A program made the translations under genes and the position numbers. Below are positions 1 through 7,145 of a stretch of 28,209 nucleotides of DNA, piece after piece (within the stretch, counting starts at the first letter, position 1; each line of letters begins with the position of its first letter). The notes beneath the pieces are model-generated. The model was not told where the DNA came from. It saw only the letters and a program-made list of their open reading frames with translations, and searched no databases. The DNA is from JBBSVE01 sp038233815 (GTDB lineage Bacteria; Pseudomonadota; Alphaproteobacteria; Rhodobacterales; Rhodobacteraceae), in the NCBI GenBank assembly GCA_038233815.1, contig JBBSVE010000027.1, positions 1 to 28,209 of the forward strand, written 5' to 3'.

Positions 1-77
1 GAGCCACGGCGCTTGAGCGATTCATTGCAGGCCGACCAGTTCCTGGTCTTGTAGGTTGGGGATGTGGGTCTGCTCAT
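1..77 (-). CDS. IS5-family transposase, N-terminal fragment (runs off the left edge)
   Basis: Starting from an ATG at 77, 25 codons are open to the window edge. The encoded peptide begins MSRPTSPTYKTRNWSACNES and continues LKRRG. This is the typical N-terminus of IS5-family transposases from alphaproteobacteria, where a Y-K-T-R-N-W motif is followed by an N-x-x-L-K-R-R-G motif. The start lies about 60 bp inside the inverted repeat, as expected for this family. No stop or frameshift is visible in the short part seen, so the gene may be intact outside the window. The DDE catalytic residues would lie beyond the edge. Confidence 0.75.
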   Translation of the reverse strand, partial: MSRPTSPTYKTRNWSACNESLKRRG

Positions 78-120
78 GTCGTCCAGCTACCACGATGGAT
101 TCACAAGATGAATCCCTCAC

Positions 121-140
121 GGGATTTGTGCAACAGAGCC
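121..140 (-). repeat. Terminal inverted repeat of the IS5-family element
   Basis: The minus-strand sequence GGCTCTGTTGCACAAATCCC forms the outer end of the IS5-like element. It abuts the interrupted IS3 orfB reading at 141. Confidence 0.65.
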
Positions 141-308
141 GTCGGACACCGCAGAAGGGCGTGTTCAGGACCTGCGTGTCGATCACCAGCATCAGATCGA
201 GGTTCATCGCGGTCCCGCTCCGCTGCGGGTAGCAAACGATGATCGCGAGATCGACCGCAACTGGCATTGTGCCCCATCCGACAGTTTGGAATCGGTCCAT
301 TCGATCAT
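141..308 (-). pseudogene. IS3-family transposase orfB, frameshifted and truncated
   Basis: From the ATG at 308 the reading contains GAQCQLRSISRSS, a hallmark of the N-terminal region of IS3-family OrfB. It then hits a stop. A different frame picks up the rest of the homology as MNLDLMLVIDTQVLNTPFCG followed by VR, so at least one frameshift lies near 230. The homology ends at 140, where the IS5-like element begins. Only about 55 of the usual 270 or more residues remain, without the DDE integrase core. The copy cannot be functional. Confidence 0.75.
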
Positions 309-316
309 GCCGCGCC

Positions 317-610
317 TCACCTCCCGGTCCAGAGGTTCAGCGGTCTCACCAAAAAAAAATTCTTGGCGACCGCCAGTTCCTCGATCCTGACATGCAGGTC
401 ACAGACCGTGTCTTCGGCGATGGCGGCCGCCTTGCCTGCCCGCTCAAAGAGACCCGCAGCACCGTTCAGAAAGGCCATATTCGACTGATGGATCATTGGC
501 GGATGGACCTCACGGACGCTCGTCCGTTCCGACATCGTGCGCCCGCCCTTCAGCGCCTCCAACGCCACATGCGCCCTCAACGCCGCGTCATGGCTCCCGC
601 GGTGCGACAT
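317..610 (-). pseudogene. IS3-family transposase orfA, full length but diverged
   Basis: The 97-aa reading has the OrfA helix-turn-helix layout. HDAALRAHVALEALKGGRT comes first, then VHPPMIHQ, then a region ending ELAVAKNFF and LWTGR. Family members normally read VHPTMIHQWKKALL and NDFLSRKLKPWTGK at these places, so several conserved positions are changed, including a lost tryptophan after MIHQ. It is open throughout, but its partner orfB is broken, so the element is dead on its own. It stops just upstream of orfB, as usual for the family, where frameshifting normally makes OrfAB. Confidence 0.7.
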
Positions 611-663
611 ATTCTGTTCTCCTCGTTCCTGAAGACCAGCAGACGTCAGATCCTAGCTTCCGT

Positions 664-692
664 CACTGTCCGACTTTCAAACGAGCAGTTCA
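664..692 (-). repeat. Probable left inverted repeat of the IS3-family element
   Basis: On the minus strand this reads TGAACTGCTCGTTTGAAAGT and then CGGACAGTG. The TG(A/T)ACTG start and the GGACA core fit IS3-family ends, and it lies 54 bp upstream of orfA. Its first three bases, TGA, are also the stop codon of otsA. Confidence 0.55.
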
Positions 693-2036
693 GTCCGCGC
701 GCAACCGCGTCAAGAATTCCGACGACCACCAGGTGATATCCTCCTCCTCCACGGACTTCAGGAGCGCCGCGTGACGTCGCTTTCGATCCTCCAGCGGCAT
801 GGAGAGGGCGGTGCCGATCGCCTCCGCCATCTCGGCAATATCATAGGGATTGACCATCAGCGCCTCCGGCATCTGGTCCGCGGCGCCGGCGAAATGGGAC
901 AGGATCAAGACGCCCGGATCGCCTTCATCCTGCGCCGCTACGAACTCCTTGGCGACGAGGTTCATCCCGTCGGCAAGCGGCGTGACCATACAGACATCGG
1001 CGCGCCGGTAGATGCCTGCAAGATCGTCGCGGTCGACGGCGCGGTGGATATAGCGGATCGGGGTCCAGTCGATCTCCGAATGCGCGCCGTTGACGGCCCC
1101 GGTCATGGTCTCGAGCTGGACGCGGATCTCCTGGTAGGCCTTCACGTCCTGACGGCTGGGCGGCGCGATCTGCAGGAGCGTCGGACGCTCGGCGTTACCG
1201 TCCCGCTGGGCGAGCCACGCGCCAAACGCCTCGAACCGGTTCACGATGCCTTTCGAGTAATCGAGCCGGTCGACGCCGAGGATGAGCTTTTGTCCCGCCG
1301 CCATCACGATCCGGTCCGCCCCACGCGACTGGCGCGCGGTTTCGGCATAGGCCACGGCGTCGATCCCGATCGGAAAGGCCCGCACGAGCGTTTTCCGATC
1401 CCCGCGCCGCGCGAACTCATCATCCTCCTGCGCGCCGACCAGATCGAGGAATTTCATGCAATTCGCGGCATCACCGCGGGTCTGCAGGCCGACCACGTCA
1501 TGGTCCAGAAGCCAGTCGCCCAGCTCCTCGAACTGCGGCAGCGCGGGGGCGTCGGAGGGATAAAGAAACGGGATGTGGAGGAACAGCCCGATCCGGTTGC
1601 CGATCCCGAGTTTGCGTAATTCGGCTGCGAGCGGGAAAAAATGGTAGTCGTGGATCCAGATCGCATCGCCCGGCTCGATCAGCGGGGCGAGCATCCCCGC
1701 CACCCGTCTGTTGACGGCGATATAGCCTTCAAGGAACCCCTCCTTCAGGTCCATGAGGTCGGAGCGGTGGTGGAACAGCGGCCAGAGCACCGAATTGGCG
1801 TAGCCGAGGTAGAAGGACTGGTTCTCTTCCTCCGTGAGATCGTAGGCGAACTTGCGGTAGGCGTCCTCGGCGGGCAGTTCGAACAAGCTGTCGGACGCCT
1901 CGTCCGCCGTCTCGCCAGAGGAGCCTATCCAGAGACCGCCCTCCGCCGCCAGACAGTCCTCCATCGCAACCACGAGTCCGCCGGCCGACACATGCGCGGT
2001 GGGAATACGGTTCGAGACGACGATCAGACGGCCCAT
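690..2036 (-). CDS. otsA: Trehalose-6-phosphate synthase (GT20)
   Basis: OtsA joins glucose from UDP-glucose to glucose-6-phosphate to give trehalose-6-phosphate in the cytoplasm. Trehalose is an osmo- and desiccation protectant. The 448-aa protein shows the GT20 landmarks in order: RLIVVSNRIP and SAGGLVVA near the N-terminus, GGLWIGSSGE, WIHDYHFFPLAAELR near residue 128, HIPFLYP, VDRLDYSKGI near residue 255 (the Arg and Lys that bind phosphate), and DGMNLVAKEFVAAQ with VNPYDI in the C-terminal domain. Its ATG follows the otsB stop directly, so the two form one operon. Its stop codon coincides with the outer end of the IS3 remnant, so the last few residues may have been altered by that insertion. 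The length is slightly short but normal for the family. Confidence 0.95.
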   Translation of the reverse strand: MGRLIVVSNRIPTAHVSAGGLVVAMEDCLAAEGGLWIGSSGETADEASDSLFELPAEDAYRKFAYDLTEEENQSFYLGYANSVLWPLFHHRSDLMDLKEGFLEGYIAVNRRVAGMLAPLIEPGDAIWIHDYHFFPLAAELRKLGIGNRIGLFLHIPFLYPSDAPALPQFEELGDWLLDHDVVGLQTRGDAANCMKFLDLVGAQEDDEFARRGDRKTLVRAFPIGIDAVAYAETARQSRGADRIVMAAGQKLILGVDRLDYSKGIVNRFEAFGAWLAQRDGNAERPTLLQIAPPSRQDVKAYQEIRVQLETMTGAVNGAHSEIDWTPIRYIHRAVDRDDLAGIYRRADVCMVTPLADGMNLVAKEFVAAQDEGDPGVLILSHFAGAADQMPEALMVNPYDIAEMAEAIGTALSMPLEDRKRRHAALLKSVEEEDITWWSSEFLTRLRAD

Positions 2037-2801
2037 TCAGCGCGCCTCCCCATCGAGCCAGCGGGTGAGCAGCGCCCGCACCGCAGTCGGATCGGGCAGG
2101 CGATGGCGCGCACAGGTGTCCCCGTCGCCGACCTTGATGCCGAAACCGCCCCGGTCCTGCGCGAGGTCCATCGCAGGCTCGTCCGTCGTGTCGTCGCCGA
2201 TGAAGACCGGCACGGCACCCCGGATCGCGGGACGGTCGAGCCAGTCACGAAGTGCCACCTCCTTGCCGATGCCTTTGGGGCGGATCTCGTAGGCCATCTT
2301 GGCGGGATGCAGTTCGAACTCCGTCAGATCGCGCGCAAGGTCGGTGGCAAAGACGCGCGCCTCCTCCTGCCGGTCGGGCGCCTGGCGGAAATGCAGGCCC
2401 GCCCCCAGCGGCTTGCGCTCGAAGAGAAGACCGGGCCGGGTCGCGACGAAGGCCTCCACCCGCGCCCAGAGATCCTCAACCTGCCGCAAGCCTTGCAGGG
2501 CGTGCGGCTCGTGCTCGCCCCCGACCTTCCGTTCGGCCCCGTGGCTTGCGATCACCGGCCCTTCGAAGTGTGGCAGAAACCGCGTGAGCGCCGCGACATG
2601 GCGGCCCGTCACGATCACCAGCCGTTCCCCCATCCGGTCGCGGAGGCGGTTCAGCAACGGGGGCAGGTCGTGGGGCAGCTCCACGCCGTCGGGTGTGGGC
2701 GCAATCTCCACCAGCGTACCATCGAAGTCGAGGCAGAGGCAAACCCCGCCGAGACCGCCGTCGGGAAGTGGAATCGTCTCGGTCCCCGTGAGGGCTGTCA
2801 T
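2037..2801 (-). CDS. otsB: Trehalose-6-phosphate phosphatase (HAD superfamily)
   Basis: OtsB removes the phosphate from trehalose-6-phosphate, the second step of the OtsA/OtsB pathway. The 254-aa protein has HAD motif I as DFDGTL with the nucleophile Asp25 and acid/base Asp27. Motif II is IVTGR and motif IV is FIGDDTTDEPAM near residue 207, where the acidic pair binds magnesium. The lysine of RPKGIGKEVAL is the likely motif III residue. It is the first gene of the otsBA operon, and the otsA start codon follows its stop with no gap. The 79 bp upstream separate it from fliP and probably hold its promoter, but I see no clear boxes. No link to motility is expected, so its place beside fliP suggests a rearrangement. 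Confidence 0.95.
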   Translation of the reverse strand: MTALTGTETIPLPDGGLGGVCLCLDFDGTLVEIAPTPDGVELPHDLPPLLNRLRDRMGERLVIVTGRHVAALTRFLPHFEGPVIASHGAERKVGGEHEPHALQGLRQVEDLWARVEAFVATRPGLLFERKPLGAGLHFRQAPDRQEEARVFATDLARDLTEFELHPAKMAYEIRPKGIGKEVALRDWLDRPAIRGAVPVFIGDDTTDEPAMDLAQDRGGFGIKVGDGDTCARHRLPDPTAVRALLTRWLDGEAR

Positions 2802-2880
2802 GCGGCGGGCTTTCGATGCAGAGGACCTTTACCGGCCCTGCCTCATAGCAGCACGAATGACGCCCCGACGCAAATGCCGG

Positions 2881-3663
2881 TCAGGAATAGCTCCGCACCA
2901 GCGCGCCGGAAATAAGCGACCAGCCGTCCGCCACGACGAAAAAGGCAAGCTTGAACGGCATCGAGACGACCGCGGGCGGCACCATCATCATGCCCATCGA
3001 CATGAGCACCGCCGCCACGACGAGGTCGATGATGAGGAACGGCAGGAAAACGAGGAATCCGATCTCGAACGCGCGCTGGATCTCGGACAGCAGGAACGAC
3101 GGCACCAGCAGCGAAAGCGGCGCGTCGAGCGGCACGCCCGTCTCGCCCGGGCGCAGCGCCTGCATCGCCTCGAACGTGTGGACGTCGAGCCGGGCTGCCA
3201 TGAAGCCGCGGAACGGGGCGAGGATCAGCGGCAGGGCCGCCTGGAAATCGATCTGCCCGTCGGTGAGCGGCGCGATCCCCTTCGTGTAAGCCTCGGTAAA
3301 GACCGGGTCCATCACGAACCACGTGAGAAAGAGCGCGAGGCTCACGATCAGCATATTGGGCGGCGATTGCTGGAGGCCGATGGCCTGACGCAGGATCGAC
3401 AGGACGGTCACGATGAAGGGAAAGCAGGTGATCATCACCGCCAGCCCCGGCACGAGGCTCAGCACCGTCAGCAGTGCGATGAGCTGGACCGCGCGGCCCG
3501 AGAGCGACCCGCCGTCGCCCAGATCGAGCGTCAGCTGCTGGGCCATCGCGGGCCCCGCCGCCATACAGGCGACCAGCAGGGCGAAGGCGGCGAACAGGCG
3601 GAGCGCGGACCCGTGGGCCATCGCCACGCGGCCCGCAACCCGCAGACCCACGGCCCGTTTCAT
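2881..3663 (-). CDS. fliP: Flagellar type III export gate protein FliP
   Basis: FliP forms the pentameric core of the FliPQR export gate in the MS-ring. The 260-aa protein has an N-terminal signal peptide (LFAAFALLVACMAAGPAMA) followed by four hydrophobic segments. Family signatures include PFIVTVLSILRQAIGLQQSP, FLTWFVMDPVF, LVPSFLLSEIQRAFEIGFLVFLPFLIIDLV and the C-terminal MMMVPPAVVSMPFKL. The start at 3663 overlaps the fliN stop as ATGA. An in-frame Met 14 codons later is an alternative. It is the last gene of the fliF-fliH-fliN-fliP operon. No fliO is seen. Downstream lies otsB instead of another flagellar gene. Confidence 0.96.
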   Translation of the reverse strand: MKRAVGLRVAGRVAMAHGSALRLFAAFALLVACMAAGPAMAQQLTLDLGDGGSLSGRAVQLIALLTVLSLVPGLAVMITCFPFIVTVLSILRQAIGLQQSPPNMLIVSLALFLTWFVMDPVFTEAYTKGIAPLTDGQIDFQAALPLILAPFRGFMAARLDVHTFEAMQALRPGETGVPLDAPLSLLVPSFLLSEIQRAFEIGFLVFLPFLIIDLVVAAVLMSMGMMMVPPAVVSMPFKLAFFVVADGWSLISGALVRSYS

Positions 3664-3932
3664 CAGAGGCCGCCGCGCAGGTTCGCCACTTCGGTCAGCC
3701 GAACCGCAAGCTGGCCGGGTTGCTCGCCCTCGACCTCCGTCAATTCGCCCCGCGCAATAAGCCGGTCGCCGACGTAGAGCTCGACCGGATCGTCGACCCG
3801 GCGGTCGAGCGTCAGGATCGCGTCGGGCGCCAGACGGAGGAGGTCGCGCACCTGCGGTCGCGCGCGCCCGACCGAGATCGTGATCTCGATGGGCACCTGG
3901 CTGAAGGGATTGTCGGCTGAGAGGTCATCCAT
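3663..3932 (-). CDS. fliN: Flagellar motor switch protein FliN (C-ring)
   Basis: FliN lines the base of the C-ring, takes part in rotational switching and docks the FliH-FliI export ATPase. The 89-aa protein is essentially one SpoA domain. Recognisable parts are PIEITISVGRARPQVRDLL, LDRRVDDPVELYVGDRLIARG and the terminal LAVRLTEV. It is a short FliN lacking the N-terminal extension found in enterobacteria. It overlaps fliH by 8 bp upstream and fliP by 1 bp downstream. The partner switch genes fliG and fliM are not in this window. Confidence 0.92.
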   Translation of the reverse strand: MDDLSADNPFSQVPIEITISVGRARPQVRDLLRLAPDAILTLDRRVDDPVELYVGDRLIARGELTEVEGEQPGQLAVRLTEVANLRGGL

Positions 3933-4518
3933 GGGCGCGCTCCATCTGGGGTGTGTCGAAGAAAGACTGTATCGCCGTCGCTATTGCCTGCACGGCCCGG
4001 TCGAGATCCACCTCGGCCTCGCTGTCGCCGAGCCGGAGATAGACCTGCCCCTCGCCCAGCGTCGGCTCGGCGACGAGGTCGAGCGGCAGGCCCGTCAGCC
4101 CGGCGATCGCCGCCTCGAGCGGTTCGCGGACCGCCGGGTTGAAGATCAGCTTCACCGGCGTTCCGGCAGCGGCCTCGGCCAACGGCATGATCTGCTCCAG
4201 CACCGTGGGAATCAGTGCCGCCCGCGCGATTTCGGGCAACAGACGCGTGGCGATCTGGCGCATCAGCGGCTCCAGCGCGCGAAGGACATGGACGCGGGCC
4301 TCGTGGAAGGTGAAACCCATCGCCTGAAGGTTGTGGGCCAGATCGGCCTGCAGCCGCGCGCCGTCGGTCTGGCTGGCGGCGAACGCATCCTCCCATCCGG
4401 CCCCGTAGCCCTGTTCGTAGGCGGCAAGGCGCGCCTCCTCCAGCGCCTCTGTGTCGGTGACGACGGTCTGCGCCGCCTCCGCCGCGGTTTCGAAGATCTC
4501 CAGCCGCAGGGGGGACAT
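3925..4518 (-). CDS. fliH: Flagellar export ATPase regulator, FliH-like
   Basis: The 197-aa protein sits between fliF and fliN, the usual place of FliH, which binds and restrains the FliI ATPase and anchors it to the C-ring. It begins MSPLRLEIFETAAEAAQ. Around residues 28-45 it has the tyrosine/glycine-spaced AAYEQGYGAGWEDAFAA typical of FliH, then a long helical stretch, then a C-terminal domain with DLVAEPTLGEGQVYLRLGDS and EVDLD. The ATG at 4518 overlaps the fliF stop as ATGA, which fixes the start. Sequence conservation of FliH is low, so the call relies on motif plus position. Confidence 0.82.
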   Translation of the reverse strand: MSPLRLEIFETAAEAAQTVVTDTEALEEARLAAYEQGYGAGWEDAFAASQTDGARLQADLAHNLQAMGFTFHEARVHVLRALEPLMRQIATRLLPEIARAALIPTVLEQIMPLAEAAAGTPVKLIFNPAVREPLEAAIAGLTGLPLDLVAEPTLGEGQVYLRLGDSEAEVDLDRAVQAIATAIQSFFDTPQMERAHG

Positions 4519-6122
4519 CAGGCCTGCTCCTCTTCCGCTTCCATCCAGCCGCGCAGCACTTCGACCGACTCGGCCTGACGCGCCTCGATCAGGCGGCGCA
4601 ACCTGGTCATCGGATCCTGAGCCTCGGCCGACTCGCGCTGCGCGGAGGATGTGACGGCGGTTTCGGGAATGTCGAAATCGCCGATCTCCCCGGTCAGCAC
4701 GCGCGGTCCTGCCGCCTCCGCGCCCTGTGCCGTGCGGCCCGAGAGTTGCAGCGGCGCGCCTGCGGGCATGCGGTCGCGCACGCCGCCGCTCAGCAGCGGG
4801 CGCAGCACGAAGAGCCCGAGGATCAGCGCCACCGCCGCGAGGACGCCGATCTGGATCAGCGTCATCACGTCGAGCCGCCCCACGCCGGAGAGCATTCCGG
4901 CCTCGGCCGCCTCGCCCGTCACAGGGCGGGCGTCGAATTGCATCGATTTCAGCGTGAGCACATCGCCGCGCTTGTCCGAGATCCCGGCAGCCGACGCGAC
5001 GAGTTCCCGGAGTGCGCCAAGCTCCTCGTCCGATCGGGGCGCCCATGACTGGGTGCCATCGGCGGCCGCCGTGGTGGTGCCGTCGACCAGAACCGCGACC
5101 GAGAGGCGGCGGACGGCGCCGGGCGCGCGGACCACCTCGCGCTTTTTCTCGGACACTTCGTAGTTGATCCGCTCGGTCGATTCGGTCGTGCTGGACTTGC
5201 CATCCCCGCCCTTGCCCGCATCGCCCTCGGGCAGGTTCGACGCGACGGTCACGTCGGCGCCCGGCTGGGTCGCGGAGCTGCTGGTATCCTTGGTCTCGGT
5301 CGAGATCGCGACCCTGCCCTGCGGATCGAACGTGCGTTCGGACAACTCCTCGCGTTCGGTCTCCACCTCGACGGACACTTCGACGATCGCGCGGCCCGAA
5401 CCGACGCGGGCCGCGAGCAGACGCTCCAGCGAGCGTTTCATTTCGGCCGCGCGCGCGTCGCCGCCCATCGCGGGAGACGGCGTCTCGTTGCCCGACGGGA
5501 TCAGCCCTGCCACCGCGTCGATCAGCTCCACATCCTCGGGTCGCATCCCGGCGACGGCAGCGGCGACGAGATGGCGCACCGCGCGCGCCTGCATCTCGGT
5601 CAATCCGGCGCCGCGCGTCGTCACCGTGACACTCGCGGTGGGTTTGCGGTCGCGCTGGAACGGCTGAGCGTCCGGTACGGCAATATGGACCCGGGCCGCG
5701 CGAATCGCAGGATTGGCGGTGATCGTGCGGGCCAGCTCACCTTCCTTGGCACGCAGATAGGCCGCGTCGAACATCTGCGACGTGGTCCCGAAGCCCGACA
5801 ATCCGTCCAAGAGCTCGTATCCCGCGGTCCCCGAAGCCGGCAGCCCCTCTGCCGCGAGCGTCATGCGGAGCGAGTCGCGCAGACTCGCATCGACACGGAT
5901 CGTGTCACCCTGCACGGCGTAGGCGACACCGCGCTGGTCGAGTGCGGCAACCACCTCCCCCGCCGTGGCACTGTCGAGCCCGGAATAAAGCAAGGCCATG
6001 CCCGGCGTCGTGGCCATCCGCGAGAGGCCGAGCACCGCCGCGAACACAACTGCGGCCACGCCGAATGCGGCAATCTGGCGTTTCAGTCCCAGTCCGGTCC
6101 AGCGGGAAAGATAGTTCTGCAC
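4518..6122 (-). CDS. fliF: Flagellar MS-ring protein FliF
   Basis: FliF builds the membrane MS-ring that carries the C-ring and houses the export gate. I chose the GTG at 6122 (534 aa), because GGAAGG lies about seven bases before it and the product then starts VQNYLSRWTGLGLKRQ, the usual FliF beginning. A membrane segment follows at about residues 17-38, then the ring-building domains. LLYSGLDSATAGEVVAALDQ and the segment ending HIAVPDAQPFQRDRKPTASV are typical. A second membrane segment (VMTLIQIGVLAAVALILGLF) lies near residue 430. The tail ends with a charged helix that would contact FliG. It leads the fliF-fliH-fliN-fliP operon, opposite fliL. Confidence 0.95.
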   Translation of the reverse strand: MQNYLSRWTGLGLKRQIAAFGVAAVVFAAVLGLSRMATTPGMALLYSGLDSATAGEVVAALDQRGVAYAVQGDTIRVDASLRDSLRMTLAAEGLPASGTAGYELLDGLSGFGTTSQMFDAAYLRAKEGELARTITANPAIRAARVHIAVPDAQPFQRDRKPTASVTVTTRGAGLTEMQARAVRHLVAAAVAGMRPEDVELIDAVAGLIPSGNETPSPAMGGDARAAEMKRSLERLLAARVGSGRAIVEVSVEVETEREELSERTFDPQGRVAISTETKDTSSSATQPGADVTVASNLPEGDAGKGGDGKSSTTESTERINYEVSEKKREVVRAPGAVRRLSVAVLVDGTTTAAADGTQSWAPRSDEELGALRELVASAAGISDKRGDVLTLKSMQFDARPVTGEAAEAGMLSGVGRLDVMTLIQIGVLAAVALILGLFVLRPLLSGGVRDRMPAGAPLQLSGRTAQGAEAAGPRVLTGEIGDFDIPETAVTSSAQRESAEAQDPMTRLRRLIEARQAESVEVLRGWMEAEEEQA

Positions 6123-6242
6123 GTGGCACCCTTCCATTGCGGGCATTCTGCCACGCGTTCCCTCCTTTTGAGGGATCGGGCTTAACAATCGGTTAGTGAC
6201 CTGCGGCTTATATCTCGGCGCGAACAGTCGAGGATATGCGCG
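6123..6242. promoter_or_regulatory. Divergent fliF/fliL promoter region with a CtrA-like box
   Basis: This 120-bp gap separates the two divergent operons. At 6182-6196 it holds TTAACAATCGGTTAG, which is TTAA-N7-TTAG, one mismatch from the CtrA consensus TTAA-N7-TTAA. The AT-rich CTTATAT at about 6208 could serve as a -10 for fliL. CtrA is known to govern flagellar genes in several Rhodobacterales. Binding here is inferred from the motif alone. Confidence 0.6.
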
Positions 6243-6716
6243 ATGGCCATGGCCGATCCCGCCGCAGAGGCGCCACCGAAGAAAAGCTCGAAGCTGCCGC
6301 TTGTATTGGGCGTCGTGCTGGCGCTCGTGCTGGGTGGCGGTGGTTTCTACGCGACCTGGTCGGGGCTGCTCTTCGGCACGCATGCCGCCGAGGATGCGGG
6401 CCCCGAGCCGCTGCCCGCGATCGCGTTCGTGCCGCTCGAACCCATCGTGATATCGATCGGGCCGATGTCGAAAAACCAGCACCTGCGGTTCACGGCACAG
6501 CTCGAGGTTGCAACATCCGGCACGGAGGAGGTGACGCTCCTGGTCCCGCGCATCCTCGACGTCGCCAACGGGTATCTGCGCGCCGTGGAGGTGTCGCAGT
6601 TCGACGATCCGGCGGCACTGGTGACCATCCGGGCGCAGTTGTTGCGCCGAATCCAGATCGTGACCGGCGAGGGGCGCGTGCGCGACCTGCTGATCACCGA
6701 ATTCGTGATGAACTGA
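6243..6716 (+). CDS. fliL: Flagellar basal-body-associated protein FliL (first copy)
   Basis: FliL is a single-pass inner-membrane protein that forms a ring around the stator and supports torque or stator stability. The 157-aa protein has a short cytoplasmic tail with KKSS, one membrane helix at about residues 18-40 (LPLVLGVVLALVLGGGGFYA), and a periplasmic domain. That domain has FVPLEPIVISIG, LRFTAQLEV, VPRILDVANGYLRAV and the terminal GEGRVRDLLITEFVMN, all classical FliL. The start has GAGG about nine bases upstream. An ATG two codons later is an alternative. It leads the fliL to motA group and lies 12 bp before the next gene. Confidence 0.93.
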   Translation: MAMADPAAEAPPKKSSKLPLVLGVVLALVLGGGGFYATWSGLLFGTHAAEDAGPEPLPAIAFVPLEPIVISIGPMSKNQHLRFTAQLEVATSGTEEVTLLVPRILDVANGYLRAVEVSQFDDPAALVTIRAQLLRRIQIVTGEGRVRDLLITEFVMN

Positions 6717-6728
6717 GAGGAGACGGCG

Positions 6729-7145
6729 ATGACGATGATCGCGGACATTCTGATGGCGGCCGGCGCATTCGGGGCCGCGTTCTGGTGCTGGATCCTGTCC
6801 AAGCGGCTGAAGGCGCTCCAGACGCTGGAAAGCGGCATGGGCGGGGCGATCGCGGTCCTGTCGGTGCAAGTCGACGACATGACCCGCGCGCTGGAGACGG
6901 CGCAGGAGGCCGCCACCGGTCAGGCCGGCGCGCTCGAGGCGATAACAAAACGCGGCGAAGCGGTCGCGGCACGGCTTGAGATGATGCTGGCCGCGATGCA
7001 CGACCTGCCCGACCCCGCGCCCGAAGCGTCGCCCGTGACCTTTCCCGGCACCGAAACCGAACGGCGGATGCGGTTCGTGCGCCGCAGGGCCCGGGAAAAC
7101 GACGCGCAGGACGGTGTGCCCGGTGCCGTCGAGGCCGCGGAATGA
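6729..7145 (+). CDS. DUF6468-like (PflI-type) flagellar accessory membrane protein
   Basis: The 138-aa protein has one N-terminal membrane segment (ADILMAAGAFGAAFWCWILS), followed at once by KRLKALQTLE and a long predicted helix to about residue 90. The tail is rich in charged residues. This layout matches the DUF6468 family, whose Caulobacter member PflI affects flagellar positioning. GAGGAG lies six bases before the start, and the stop overlaps the next start as ATGA. Its place between fliL and motE/motA suggests a role in stator or basal-body placement. Family membership is from memory of its shape rather than a search, so a general coiled-coil membrane protein remains possible. Confidence 0.6.
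   Translation: MTMIADILMAAGAFGAAFWCWILSKRLKALQTLESGMGGAIAVLSVQVDDMTRALETAQEAATGQAGALEAITKRGEAVAARLEMMLAAMHDLPDPAPEASPVTFPGTETERRMRFVRRRARENDAQDGVPGAVEAAE

Larger units (their letters stand above)
1..140 (-). mobile_element. 5' end of an IS5-family insertion sequence (partial)
   Basis: Read on the minus strand, the element begins at about 140 with GGCTCTGTTGCACAAATCCC. This resembles the terminal inverted repeats of IS5-family elements of the IS903-like type. The start of a transposase gene follows at 77. The IS3-family orfB homology stops exactly at 140/141, which marks the insertion point. The other end lies beyond the window, so completeness and target duplication cannot be judged. The family call comes from recalled similarity. 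Confidence 0.75.
141..692 (-). mobile_element. Remnant of an IS3-family element, interrupted by the IS5-family element
   Basis: This segment holds, on the minus strand, a terminal repeat (664-692), a degenerate orfA (317-610) and the first part of a frameshifted orfB (141-308). The order and spacing are those of an IS3-family element. The second half of orfB and the right end are missing because the IS5-like element inserted here. No other gene is seen in this stretch. Confidence 0.75.

Noticed and set aside
2843..2880. Short hydrophobic peptide (LTGICVGASFVLL) readable after the fliP stop
   Set aside because: It is the tail of an out-of-frame reading overlapping fliP, too short and without a start or ribosome-binding site.
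2299..3777. Long plus-strand reading frames opposite otsB and fliP, and similar long frames opposite motA, flhA and otsA
   Set aside because: These are arginine-rich mirror frames caused by high GC content. The opposite strand carries clear family motifs in each case.
6124..6140. TGGCAC followed by TTGC, resembling a sigma-54 promoter near fliF
   Set aside because: The GG and GC elements are 12 bases apart rather than the required 10, and the site overlaps the fliF start codon region pointing towards fliL.
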